A DNA stretch of 64,000 bases from an uncultured Ruminococcus sp. (GTDB taxonomy: Bacteria; Bacillota; Clostridia; Oscillospirales; Ruminococcaceae): NCBI GenBank assembly GCA_900541495.1, contig UQKC01000003.1, positions 1 to 64,000 of the forward strand. Reading direction: 5' to 3'. A model generated the notes under the pieces. That model did not search any database and was not told the origin of the DNA. It worked only from the letters and a program-made list of their open reading frames with translations. This document shows positions 56,822-64,000 of this stretch, one piece after another. Made by a program: the position numbers and the translations under genes. How positions within the stretch are numbered: position 1 is the stretch's first letter; every line of letters begins with the position of its first letter.

Positions 56822-57091
56822 TTGGATAAAATACGCAGGCATTATATTTTTTACGGAAATGTGCAGGGTGTAGGCTTTCGTTATACAGCCTGCTGTACGG
56901 CACGAAACTACGGCATTTCGGGTTGGGTGAAAAACCTTGACGACGGCTCTGTTGAAATGGAAGCCGAGGGCAGACCTATTGACATAGACTATTTGATAAG
57001 CTCGCTCGAAGACCTAAAATGGGGTTCGGTCGAACGCATCGATTCAAAAAATATCCCTCTGCACGGCGGATATGATTTTGAGATATTATAA
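56822..57091 (+). CDS. acyP: Acylphosphatase
   Basis: An 89 aa enzyme hydrolysing acyl phosphates. The hallmark GNVQGVGFRYTACCTAR holds the catalytic Arg and GISGWVKNLDDGSVEMEAEG the catalytic Asn. The best start is TTG at 56822, with GGGG 8 bases upstream, giving the usual length; an ATG at 56774 would add 16 residues with no family match. Its TAA stop (57089-57091) is formed partly by the first base of the element at 57091-57253, which separates the gene from its probable terminator at 57262. Confidence 0.9.
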   Translation: MDKIRRHYIFYGNVQGVGFRYTACCTARNYGISGWVKNLDDGSVEMEAEGRPIDIDYLISSLEDLKWGSVERIDSKNIPLHGGYDFEIL

Positions 57092-57253
57092 GAACCTGTC
57101 TTCATAAGAAATGTATGCGGATTTTCGAGCATAATTTTGTTGCAGACAAGGCAAAAATCCGCAGGCGTGCTGCCGCACGGCAAGGATTTTTAACGCAGTA
57201 TGCAGCAAAATTTGCCGAAAAGACGTGTGCATATGCTTATGAAGACAGGTTCT
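57091..57253. repeat. 163-base MITE-like element at the acyP stop
   Basis: The ends are inverted: AGAACCTGTCTTCATAAG on the left (57091) and CTTATGAAGACAGGTTCT on the right (57253). The inside has short palindromic parts (GCGTGCTGCCGCACGGCA) and no gene. A half copy lies at about 428-467. No clear target duplication was resolved. Confidence 0.8.
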
Positions 57254-57261
57254 AATATTTA

Positions 57262-57295
57262 CCCGTATTTTCAGCCAAGAAATACGGGCATTTTT
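57262..57295 (+). terminator. Terminator downstream of acyP, beyond the inserted element
   Basis: CCCGTATTT (57262-57270) pairs perfectly with AAATACGGG (57280-57288), followed by CATTTTT. Confidence 0.7.
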
Positions 57296-57923
57296 ATCTT
57301 CCGCCGAATTTATACAAAAGTGCATTGCATATCGCCGCCGCAACATTGCTGCCGCCTTTTCTTCCTTTTGCAACGATATACGGCACTCCCGATGCCATTA
57401 TAAGCTCTTTCGACTGGACGACGTTCACAAATCCGACGGGAACGCCTATAACGAGCGCAGGCACAAAGCTTTTGTCCCGAATCGTTTCGCTGAGTCGGAC
57501 GAGCGCTGTCGGTGCGTTTCCCACTGCGTAGATCACAGGCTTTCCGAGCCTTGCCGCTTTGTCCACCGAGGCTGTCGCTCTGGTCGTTCCGTTCAGCTTC
57601 GCTTCGGCGGCAACGTCGTCATCGGACATAAAGCACATCACTTCACAGCCGAGTTTTTTCAGCGCAGACTTGTTCACGCCCGACTTTGCCATATTCGTAT
57701 CGGTGACGATGACCGCGCCGCTTTTCAGCAGTTTTTCCGCCGTCTGCATAACATTTTCGGAGAAGCAAAGGTTGTCGAGATAGTCGAAATCCGCCGTTGT
57801 ATGAATGACACGCATAACAACGGGGGCGATGTCCTCGGGGATAATCCTGCCGCCGAGTTCGCTTTCGATTATCTGAAAACTGCGCTTCTCAATATCCTCG
57901 GGCAAAACATATTCAAGGTTCAA
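57294..57923 (-). CDS. cbiC: Cobalt-precorrin-8 methylmutase
   Basis: A 209 aa enzyme that moves a methyl group from C11 to C12 to form cobyrinate. It has RVIHTTADFDYLDNLCFSEN with the catalytic His, VTDTNMAKSGVNK, GNAPTALVRL and PALVIGVPVGFVNVVQSKE. Last gene of the ring-synthesis block on the minus strand. It overlaps the adenosyltransferase gene by 4 bases (ATGA). Confidence 0.95.
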   Translation of the reverse strand: MNLEYVLPEDIEKRSFQIIESELGGRIIPEDIAPVVMRVIHTTADFDYLDNLCFSENVMQTAEKLLKSGAVIVTDTNMAKSGVNKSALKKLGCEVMCFMSDDDVAAEAKLNGTTRATASVDKAARLGKPVIYAVGNAPTALVRLSETIRDKSFVPALVIGVPVGFVNVVQSKELIMASGVPYIVAKGRKGGSNVAAAICNALLYKFGGR

Positions 57924-58429
57924 AACTCTATCCCCTTTCGCGCGGTGATGCCCTTTTCATAAGGGTGCTTGATGCACTTTATCTCGCTGACATAGTCGGC
58001 TTTTTCGATAAAAATTTCATCGGGATCTCTTCCCGTGAGAATGACTTCCGCATTTTCCAAGCCGTCAAAAATAAGCTTTTGAGCGCGTTCCCTATCCATA
58101 AGTCCGTATTTGTAAGCCGCGTTGAATTCATCAACAATGACCATATCGAAACCGCCGCCGAAAGCTTCTTCAAGCAGGCTGTTATGGCAGGCGGTGATGT
58201 CGGCTTTATCCGCTTCGGTCATATTTTTGAAAAACGGATAGTGCCTGTCACAGCGGATAACTTTTATGTTAGGCAAAGCTTTGAGCGCCGCGAGTTCGGA
58301 CGTTTCGCCGCCTTTCATCAGCTGTAAAAAGCAGACCTTCATTCCCGCTCCCGAAGCACGGAGCGCAAGTCCGAGCGAGGCCGTTGTTTTGCCCTTTCCA
58401 TCGCCGCAGTAGATATGTAAAAGTCCCAT
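57920..58429 (-). CDS. cobO: Cob(I)yrinic acid a,c-diamide adenosyltransferase (CobA/CobO type)
   Basis: A 169 aa enzyme adding the adenosyl group to cobalt. It has the ATP-binding loop YCGDGKGKTTASLGLALRA near the N-terminus, MVIVDEFNAAYKYGLM in the middle and LTGRDPDEIFIEKADYVSE near the end, all typical of the BtuR/CobO family. The sequence overlaps both neighbours, cbiA by one base and cbiC by 4, which shows tight coupling. Confidence 0.94.
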   Translation of the reverse strand: MGLLHIYCGDGKGKTTASLGLALRASGAGMKVCFLQLMKGGETSELAALKALPNIKVIRCDRHYPFFKNMTEADKADITACHNSLLEEAFGGGFDMVIVDEFNAAYKYGLMDRERAQKLIFDGLENAEVILTGRDPDEIFIEKADYVSEIKCIKHPYEKGITARKGIEF

Positions 58430-59775
58430 TATTTTTCCTCCTTTGAGCGTTTTAACTCAGCGCATTTTCGTGCAAAATTCGCCGCCGTTTCGATGTTTGA
58501 ATAAAAATACAGATGCGGAAAACCTGCATACAAATTTTCATTTGCGTGAGCGCATTTCCAGTTCCGCCCGTCTGTTTTTTCCGCCGTAAAAGCTTCTCCG
58601 CAGTTCGTGCTGTCCCAGTAGTGGAACTCGTGTGCAGGAAAAGCTTCACCCTTTTTGCAAAGCAAATTGTCACTTTGAGCAGTCATTTTCACATAGCCGA
58701 AACGGTTCAGCTTCGGCATTTTGTAGGCTTTCCCGTCAATTATCCCGACAAGCTTATGCTCATTTCCGTCACTGTCTTCCAGTGTTTCGTGAAGATACAT
58801 AAAGCCGCCGCACTCGGCAATTGTCGGAATCCCCGATTGGATCATTTTGCGCATACTTTCAAGCATAGCCTTGTTCTGAGCAAGCTTTTCCGCATATAAT
58901 TCGGGATAGCCGCCGCAAAGGATAAGTCCGTCCGCATTTTCGGGAACGGCTTTATCATAAAGCGGCGAAAAATACACTATCTCACAGCCGAGCTTATGCA
59001 AAAGTGAAATATTATCGGCATAAATGAAGCAAAACGCACTGTCCTTTGCAACTGCGATAACGGGTCGTTCGCTTATTTTCGGTAGGCTTGGAGAAGTAAA
59101 CTTCGGGAGCAGACTTTCCGCAAATTCGAGTAGTTTATCAAGCTTCAAATTTCTCTCCGCAAGCTCGCCGAGCCGTGATAATTTTTCCTTTATATCCGAA
59201 ATCTCGTCCGCCGTGACAAGTCCGAGGTGACGGCTTTCAAACGTCAGATCGTTCTTCGGAATGAACCCGAAATACTCCGTTCCAAGCTCACGGCAAAGGC
59301 TTTCCGCTTTCTCCGCAAGCTTTTCGGGCAGTTGATTGAAGATAAATCCAACGATGTTATTCGGATTTTTGTATTCGAGAAAGCCTTTCATCACCGCGCC
59401 GATAGAATCGCTCATTCCCTTGCAGCCGATGACAATGACCGCAGGCGTTTCGGTTATCTCTGAAACGGAATATGCCGAACCTCTGCCGTTCGCGCCGTCA
59501 TAGAAACCCATTACGCCCTCGATAACGGAAATATCCGCACCGCCGCCGTTCTCGCAAAGCAGATATTTCAGCGTGTTGTCGTCACAGAAAAAGCTGTCAA
59601 GATTGAACGCCGATGTGCCGATTATTTTTTCGTGGAACATCGGGTCGATGTAGTCAGGACCGCACTTGAATGATGCAACGCGCATTTTTCTGTTGACAAG
59701 CGCCTGCAAAACCGCGCAGGTCACGGTCGTTTTTCCGCAGCCGCTATTCGTGCCGCCGATGATGATTCTTTTCAT
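58429..59775 (-). CDS. cbiA: Cobyrinic acid a,c-diamide synthase
   Basis: A 448 aa glutamine-dependent amidase. The N-terminal ATP-binding half starts IIGGTNSGCGKTTVTCAVLQ, with FKCGPDYIDPMFHEKI and IEGVMGFYDGANG. The C-terminal amidotransferase half has LILCGGYPELYAEKLA, IAECGGFMYLHETL with the nucleophile Cys, and PAHEFHYWD with the His. It amidates the a and c side chains, before cobQ amidates the rest. Confidence 0.95.
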   Translation of the reverse strand: MKRIIIGGTNSGCGKTTVTCAVLQALVNRKMRVASFKCGPDYIDPMFHEKIIGTSAFNLDSFFCDDNTLKYLLCENGGGADISVIEGVMGFYDGANGRGSAYSVSEITETPAVIVIGCKGMSDSIGAVMKGFLEYKNPNNIVGFIFNQLPEKLAEKAESLCRELGTEYFGFIPKNDLTFESRHLGLVTADEISDIKEKLSRLGELAERNLKLDKLLEFAESLLPKFTSPSLPKISERPVIAVAKDSAFCFIYADNISLLHKLGCEIVYFSPLYDKAVPENADGLILCGGYPELYAEKLAQNKAMLESMRKMIQSGIPTIAECGGFMYLHETLEDSDGNEHKLVGIIDGKAYKMPKLNRFGYVKMTAQSDNLLCKKGEAFPAHEFHYWDSTNCGEAFTAEKTDGRNWKCAHANENLYAGFPHLYFYSNIETAANFARKCAELKRSKEEK

Positions 59776-60959
59776 CGCTTTTTACCTCTTATTATAAACA
59801 CGGGATTTTCCGCAGAAAGCATCGTATGTGAGCCGATTTTCTTCGTTCTTGTAACGGCAATCTGAACTATTTCGGGTTCAGTTTCATACTGTTCAAACGC
59901 CGAAACAGCGTCATTCAGCGTTTCAAGCGAAACCGCAGTCACAACGATAACAGCGTTCGGATTTTTGGCGAAAGCTATGTCGGCTATCTCACTTATTTTA
60001 CCGCTTGAACCGCCTATAAAAACGCTGTCGGGTGCAGGAAGTTCTTCCAACGCTTCGGGCGCACTTCCGCTTATAATTTCAATGTTGTCGCAGCCGAATT
60101 TGAACGCATTTTCACGGGTGAGTTCTACCGCTTCGGAATTCTTATCGACCGCATAAGCTTTTCCGTCAAAGCATTGCAGAGCCGCTTCGACCGACACAGA
60201 ACCCGTTCCGCAGCCAACGTCCCAACACACGCCGTTCCTGCTCAATCCAAGCTTTGAAATGACCGTACTGCGGACCTCGGATTTCGTCATAGGGACTTTT
60301 CCTCGGGTGAATTTTTCATCGGGAATACCTGTCGCTGTTTCCTTTTCAAAGTTGGGATTTTCCGTGACCGCAACGGTCAGTTTTCCAAGCGAAATATCCG
60401 TAAATTCGGACGCTTTTCCAACAAAAATTTGCTCATTTTCCGAAGATAGATTTTCGCCGATGTAAATTTTCGTTTCGCCCATTTTGTATTCGCAAAGCCG
60501 CTGACAAAGCTTTGCAGGAGTGACTTCTCCGCCGAGCAGGAAGAAGCAAAATTCGTTCCGTCTGACGTTTCGGACGATGCTTGCATTTTCACCGTGCAGA
60601 CTGACGAACTTCATATTTTTCCACGGCTTTTTTATTTTTGAGCAGAAATAAACGGGCGAGGAAATTCCGCTTATTACTTCGCTTTCGATATCTCCGATAA
60701 GTCCGAGAAGCTTCTCCGCGCCGCTGTAAAAACCGCAGTCGCCCGACATCAGCACCGCCGCATTTTCGTACTTTTCACTGTGCAGAAATGCGGCTATCTC
60801 TTCACTTTTCCAACTGCAAAATGTCGGCTTTCCAAAGCTCTCAAACGGCGCTAACATTCGCTTCGCACCGATAATGATATCGGCTTTTTTTATTGCCGAA
60901 AGAGCCTCTGATGTGAGCGTTTTTTCGCCGTCCATTCCGATTCCGATAATGCTTACCAT
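59772..60959 (-). CDS. cbiET: CbiE-CbiT fusion, cobalt-precorrin methyltransferase/decarboxylase
   Basis: A 395 aa fusion. Residues 1-195: the CbiE C5-methyltransferase part (IGIGMDGEKTLTSEAL at the N-terminus, VLMSGDCGFYSGAEKL). About 215-395: the CbiT C15-methyltransferase and decarboxylase part with the SAM motif WDVGCGTGSVSVEAAL and VFIGGSSGKISEI. Many anaerobic-path genomes have separate cbiE and cbiT genes; the fused form corresponds in arrangement to CobL of the aerobic path. Overlaps with cbiA by 4 bases and cbiJ by 7. Confidence 0.93.
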   Translation of the reverse strand: MVSIIGIGMDGEKTLTSEALSAIKKADIIIGAKRMLAPFESFGKPTFCSWKSEEIAAFLHSEKYENAAVLMSGDCGFYSGAEKLLGLIGDIESEVISGISSPVYFCSKIKKPWKNMKFVSLHGENASIVRNVRRNEFCFFLLGGEVTPAKLCQRLCEYKMGETKIYIGENLSSENEQIFVGKASEFTDISLGKLTVAVTENPNFEKETATGIPDEKFTRGKVPMTKSEVRSTVISKLGLSRNGVCWDVGCGTGSVSVEAALQCFDGKAYAVDKNSEAVELTRENAFKFGCDNIEIISGSAPEALEELPAPDSVFIGGSSGKISEIADIAFAKNPNAVIVVTAVSLETLNDAVSAFEQYETEPEIVQIAVTRTKKIGSHTMLSAENPVFIIRGKKR

Positions 60960-61699
60960 TGTTGTTTCTCCAAAAGTATTTTTTCTATCTCCAAAAGCGT
61001 ATTTCCCGTTTCCGCAGGGCGAAGCAGCACCGCAAATTCAGCGCCGCATTTCTCCGCGGCAGAAGCTTTTTCGGGAAAACCTCCCACCGCTCCGCTCTCC
61101 TTTGTGACGAGAATTTCCGCACCGCTTTGACGTATGTGTTCGATATTTTCTTCCTCGGAAAAAGGACCTTTCCCGACTATGATATGCGTAAACCCGAGCG
61201 AGCGGCAGTGTTCCTCTATCCCCTCGGCAGGAAGAACCCTTGCGCAAATCCGCTCACGATAGTTTTTCACCTTTGTCAGTGCAGGAAGCTCCTTACTGCC
61301 GAGGGTGCTTAAAATTCGCTTTTCGCTGCCGTTGAGATATTGGATAAGTTCGTTCATATCCGTGAAAGTTTTGCCCGAAATATCGTCGCTTTTCTCACGG
61401 ATAAGCCTATAATATTTTCTGCCCGTTTCGGCGCAGGCGGCTTTGATATTTTCGGTTGCAGCGGTCGCATAAGGGTGAGTTGCGTCAATTACGGTTTGAT
61501 AGTCGTGACTTTTTATGAGCGCTGAAATCTCCGATTCGTCAAGTTTTCCGTTCAGCACATTTATACAGCCGCTCTCGGGAAGAAGTTCTGCGCCGTAATC
61601 GGTCGTTACGGAAACGTCGGCACATATTTTATTTTCGGCACAGAACTCCGCAAGCAAGCGCCCCTCGGTCGTTCCTCCGAATATCAGAATCTTACACAT
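60953..61699 (-). CDS. cbiJ: Cobalt-precorrin-6A reductase
   Basis: A 248 aa reductase. Motifs: ILIFGGTTEGRLLAEFC at the N-terminus (the NAD(P) site), VIDATHPYATAATENIKAAC, and ERICARVLPAEG. It reduces the corrin ring with NADPH. The gene overlaps cbiET by 7 bases and cbiH by 8. It looks complete. Confidence 0.93.
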   Translation of the reverse strand: MCKILIFGGTTEGRLLAEFCAENKICADVSVTTDYGAELLPESGCINVLNGKLDESEISALIKSHDYQTVIDATHPYATAATENIKAACAETGRKYYRLIREKSDDISGKTFTDMNELIQYLNGSEKRILSTLGSKELPALTKVKNYRERICARVLPAEGIEEHCRSLGFTHIIVGKGPFSEEENIEHIRQSGAEILVTKESGAVGGFPEKASAAEKCGAEFAVLLRPAETGNTLLEIEKILLEKQQW

Positions 61700-62417
61700 C
61701 GTATCCCCTCGGTGTTACCATTTTTCCGTTTATTATCTTCGTCTGACTGTTGCCGATGAAAACCGTTGTGAACATATCCGCTTCAAATTCCGCAAGTTCC
61801 GAAAGCGTCATAACGCCGTATTCTTCGCCAACTCTGCCGATGTTTTTCGCATAGCCGCAGACAGTTTCGGGAGAGCGAAATTTGAGGACTATTTCACAAG
61901 CTTTTTTAAGGTAGTCGGGGCGCTTTTTCGATGACGGATTATATATCGCAATGACGAAATCCGCTTTTGCGGCGCACTCCAATCTCAATGCTATCTTTTC
62001 AGCAGGAGTAAGCAGGTCGGACAGACTTATAACCGCAAAATCGTGCGTGAGCGGTGCGCCGAGCAATGCGCCGCCGCTGAGTGCCGCAGTCAGACCTGCG
62101 ACTGTTTGAATTTCAGCCTGCGGAAACTTCGCCGAAAGCTCATAAGCAAGCCCAGCCATACCGTAGACCTCGCTGTCGCCGCTGCAAACGAGTGAAACCG
62201 TCCTGCCGTTCGCCGCCTGTTCAAGGGCGTACAAAACACGCTCTTTTTCCTGCCTCATTCCCGTGAAAAAATATTCTTTCTGCGGAAAATACTGCTTCAA
62301 AAGCTCGGTGTAGACCTTGTAGCCGACTATCAGATCGCTGCTTTCTATCGCCTGACGAGCCTCCTCGGTCATTCCGCCGAAGCTGCCGCAGCCGAACCCA
62401 ACAACATAAAGCTTCAT
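61692..62417 (-). CDS. cbiH: Cobalt-precorrin-3B C17-methyltransferase
   Basis: A 241 aa SAM-dependent methyltransferase of the tetrapyrrole methylase fold. Seen: VVGFGCGSFGGMTEEARQAI near the N-terminus, VSLVCSGDSEVYGMAGLAYEL, VVAGLTAALSGGALLGAPLTHDFAVISLSDLLTP in pieces, and IAIYNPSSKKRPDYL. It methylates C17 with ring contraction. It overlaps cbiG by 4 bases and cbiJ by 8. Confidence 0.94.
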   Translation of the reverse strand: MKLYVVGFGCGSFGGMTEEARQAIESSDLIVGYKVYTELLKQYFPQKEYFFTGMRQEKERVLYALEQAANGRTVSLVCSGDSEVYGMAGLAYELSAKFPQAEIQTVAGLTAALSGGALLGAPLTHDFAVISLSDLLTPAEKIALRLECAAKADFVIAIYNPSSKKRPDYLKKACEIVLKFRSPETVCGYAKNIGRVGEEYGVMTLSELAEFEADMFTTVFIGNSQTKIINGKMVTPRGYDV

Positions 62418-63448
62418 AACATTTTCCTTTCAAAATCTATGCTTACAGGCAATACTCCGAGCGCCGCAGTTACGCCGTTTTCCGCCGTTTTCGGCAAGAT
62501 GAGTTTTGCTCCCGAACGAACAGCGCTCCGCTCGCAGACGTTGTCAGTTCCCGTTGTTTTCAGCACAAAATCCGAGCTTTCAAATTCACCGTTCACGCTC
62601 ATTAGCTCCTCTGCCGAATAGGTCAGAAGTTTTATTTTTCGCTTTTGGCAAAATTCCAACAGTCCCTTTTCATCGGATTTTATATCAATTGTTGCCGCCG
62701 CGCAAAGTCTTTCTTCTGAAATTTTCGCGGCTTCAAAGCAAGCTTTAACGTGCGCTTCGATTTTTTCGCACGATGCTCCTCTTTTACAGCCGATGCCGAC
62801 AACAATATTTTTCGGCGGAAGAAAAAGCGTCGTTTCAAACGGTTTTTTTTCATCGTCATTGCCGATATAAATTCCAATATTGCAGGCTTCATCAACGCTT
62901 ATCTCGTGAGGAATATTTTCACACGGATATTCACTCAAAAGTCCGATTATCTCGCCGTCAAGAACTGCCGAAGCTATCTTTTTCGCCGCGCCTAAGTCGG
63001 TAATAACGAGTCCGTTCGCCTTTGCAAAGCTGTCGGGGGAAAACCGTCCGCCAACGTCCGTAGCCGTTGTTATCACGGGAACTGCACCGATATTTTCTGC
63101 GATAAGCTGCGCAAGCCGATTCGCTCCGCCGATGTGTCCCGACAGAAGCGGTATAACGAATTTTCCGCAATCGTCAATGACGATAACGGCAGGGTCGCTC
63201 GCTTTCGACTTTATATGCGGAGCTATCGTGCGGACGGCGATTCCACTCGCGCAGACGAAAACGAGCGCATCGCAAGTGTTGAAAAGCTTTGCGGAAAGTG
63301 CATAGATATCATCGAAGCTTTGCGAATTTTCATCGGTGTGTGAATGAAAACAGAAGCGTTCGGCGTAGTGTGTTTCATTCAGAAAATCAGTGATACTCTG
63401 CGAAAGGAGTCGTCCTTTTTCCGTGAAAGAAATAACGGCGGCTCTCAT
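62414..63448 (-). CDS. cbiG: Cobalt-precorrin-5A hydrolase
   Basis: A 344 aa protein that opens the delta-lactone of cobalt-precorrin-5A, releasing acetaldehyde. The N-terminal half has AVISFTEKGRLLSQSI and the core motif VIDDCGKFVIPLLSGHIGGANRLAQLIA, with ATDVGGRFSPDSFAK; the C-terminal half has VGIGCKRGASCEKIEAHVKACF, seen in the CbiG C-terminal domain. Overlap with cbiF by 4 bases. Confidence 0.94.
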   Translation of the reverse strand: MRAAVISFTEKGRLLSQSITDFLNETHYAERFCFHSHTDENSQSFDDIYALSAKLFNTCDALVFVCASGIAVRTIAPHIKSKASDPAVIVIDDCGKFVIPLLSGHIGGANRLAQLIAENIGAVPVITTATDVGGRFSPDSFAKANGLVITDLGAAKKIASAVLDGEIIGLLSEYPCENIPHEISVDEACNIGIYIGNDDEKKPFETTLFLPPKNIVVGIGCKRGASCEKIEAHVKACFEAAKISEERLCAAATIDIKSDEKGLLEFCQKRKIKLLTYSAEELMSVNGEFESSDFVLKTTGTDNVCERSAVRSGAKLILPKTAENGVTAALGVLPVSIDFERKML

Positions 63449-64000
63449 TTTTTCGCCTTTCTGTAACCCGTTTCAAAGCTTGGGTCATATAGCTTTGAAA
63501 GGTGTCGGTTCTCGCCGAGAAAATCACCGACAACGATAAGAGCGGTCTTATTTATGCCGTTTTTCTCCGCTGTTTCGGCGAGCGTTCCGACCGTACAGCG
63601 GCAGACCTTTTCATCTTCCCACGTTGCTTTGTAAACGAGTGCAGCTGGAGTTTCCGCACTGTAACCGCCCTTTTGAAGCCGCTCGGAAACCTCGGCGGTC
63701 ATTCCTGCGCTCAGGAATATCACCATTGAAGCGCCGTGCGAAGCAAGGCTTTCAAGGCTCTCCTTTTCGGGGACGGGTGTTCGTCCAGCCATTCGTGTGA
63801 TTATTACCGACTGCGACACTTCGGGCAAGGTATATTCGGCTTTTAGCGCCGCCGCTGCGCCGCAGAACGAACTTACACCGGGGCAGATTCGGTACTCGAT
63901 GCCAAGTGCGTCCAGTCTGTCCATCTGCTCACGGATAGCGCCGAAAAGTGACGGGTCGCCCGTGTGAAGCCGAACGGTGTTCTTGCCCTCGGCTTCGGCT
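63445..64000 (-). CDS. cbiF: Cobalt-precorrin-4 C11-methyltransferase, partial (cut by window edge)
   Basis: The frame runs on to the right edge, so the N-terminal portion is missing. About 185 residues are visible. They begin AEGKNTVRLHTGDPSLFGAI, a tetrapyrrole-methylase motif, and continue with YRICPGVSSFCGAAAALKAEYTLPEVSQSVIITRMAGRTPVP in pieces, ending SLESLASHGASMVIFLSAGMTAEVSERL and LVYKATWEDEKVCRCTVGTL. It matches CbiF/CobM closely. It overlaps cbiG by 4 bases. Genes for the earlier steps, such as cbiL, cbiD and the cobalt chelatase, would be expected beyond the edge. Confidence 0.93.
   Translation of the reverse strand, partial: AEAEGKNTVRLHTGDPSLFGAIREQMDRLDALGIEYRICPGVSSFCGAAAALKAEYTLPEVSQSVIITRMAGRTPVPEKESLESLASHGASMVIFLSAGMTAEVSERLQKGGYSAETPAALVYKATWEDEKVCRCTVGTLAETAEKNGINKTALIVVGDFLGENRHLSKLYDPSFETGYRKAKK

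Noticed and set aside
56634..56903. Minus-strand frame of 89 codons before and over acyP
   Set aside because: It overlaps the start of a clear acylphosphatase gene, has no ribosome site and no recognisable protein.

Overview
The window looks like chromosome from a Gram-positive anaerobe of the Clostridia, most likely a Ruminococcus-like member of the Oscillospiraceae. This is inferred from the gene families and was not searched. The supporting signs are GGAGG-type ribosome sites, Firmicutes-style -35/-10 promoters with 17-base spacers, lipobox lipoproteins with Thr/Glu-rich linkers, a GH26 mannanase lipoprotein, a Bacillus-type thymidylate synthase, an acyl-CoA phosphotransferase of the PduL type, an anaerobic (cbi-type) cobalamin pathway, and many short repeated intergenic blocks.

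Layout. 1-0.7 kb: the end of an IS5-like element and repeat remnants. 0.7-6 kb: thyA-folA, a sirtuin, nadC, a radical SAM protein and an aldose-epimerase-like protein, all on the plus strand. 6-8.6 kb: pduL and a SulP anion transporter (minus). 9-14.7 kb: a 2-hydroxyacid dehydrogenase, a Cys-rich DUF3795 protein, proB-proA, a one-span membrane protein and ahcY. 14.8-21.3 kb: uvrA, a GyrI-like protein, uvrB and radC (minus). 21.5-25.4 kb: a leucine-rich-repeat lipoprotein and an SGNH hydrolase/GH26 mannanase pair. 25.5-29.9 kb: an unusual one-protein NRPS (C-A-T) with a C-terminal PlsC-type acyltransferase, overlapping a small HAD phosphatase gene. 30-32 kb: two lipoproteins. 32.4-34.2 kb: a DMT transporter and a LysR regulator. 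34.3-41 kb: cobalamin late steps (cobQ, cobD, cbiB, cobC, a short CobU-like gene, cobS, cobU, cobT). 41-43.5 kb: a membrane-anchored transglutaminase-like protein and a MATE pump. 43.7-57 kb: two pairs of half-size ABC transporters, a TetR regulator, YgbA and YbaN homologues, a broken TIGR04076 gene, an ATC-hydrolase-like protein, ogt, an AraC regulator, a COG3315-type methyltransferase and an acylphosphatase. 57.3-64 kb: corrin-ring steps (cbiC, adenosyltransferase, cbiA, cbiET fusion, cbiJ, cbiH, cbiG, partial cbiF), running off the right edge.

How it fits together. The two cobalamin blocks are on the same strand but separated by about 16 kb of other genes. Together they cover much of ring contraction, methylation, amidation, adenosylation and nucleotide-loop assembly. 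Two ABC operons, the broken TIGR04076 gene and the methyltransferase share a palindrome, GTTAG-N6-CTAAC, at or near their promoters (five sites). This suggests one regulon, possibly for metal or nitrosative stress, with a leader terminator in front of one ABC operon. The most unusual enzyme is the NRPS-PlsC fusion. A by-eye reading of its adenylation pocket matches the glycine code closely, which suggests that it makes an acylated glycine or a glycine-containing lipid. The intergenic DNA holds several families of MITE-like elements, including two identical 130-base copies about 27 kb apart.
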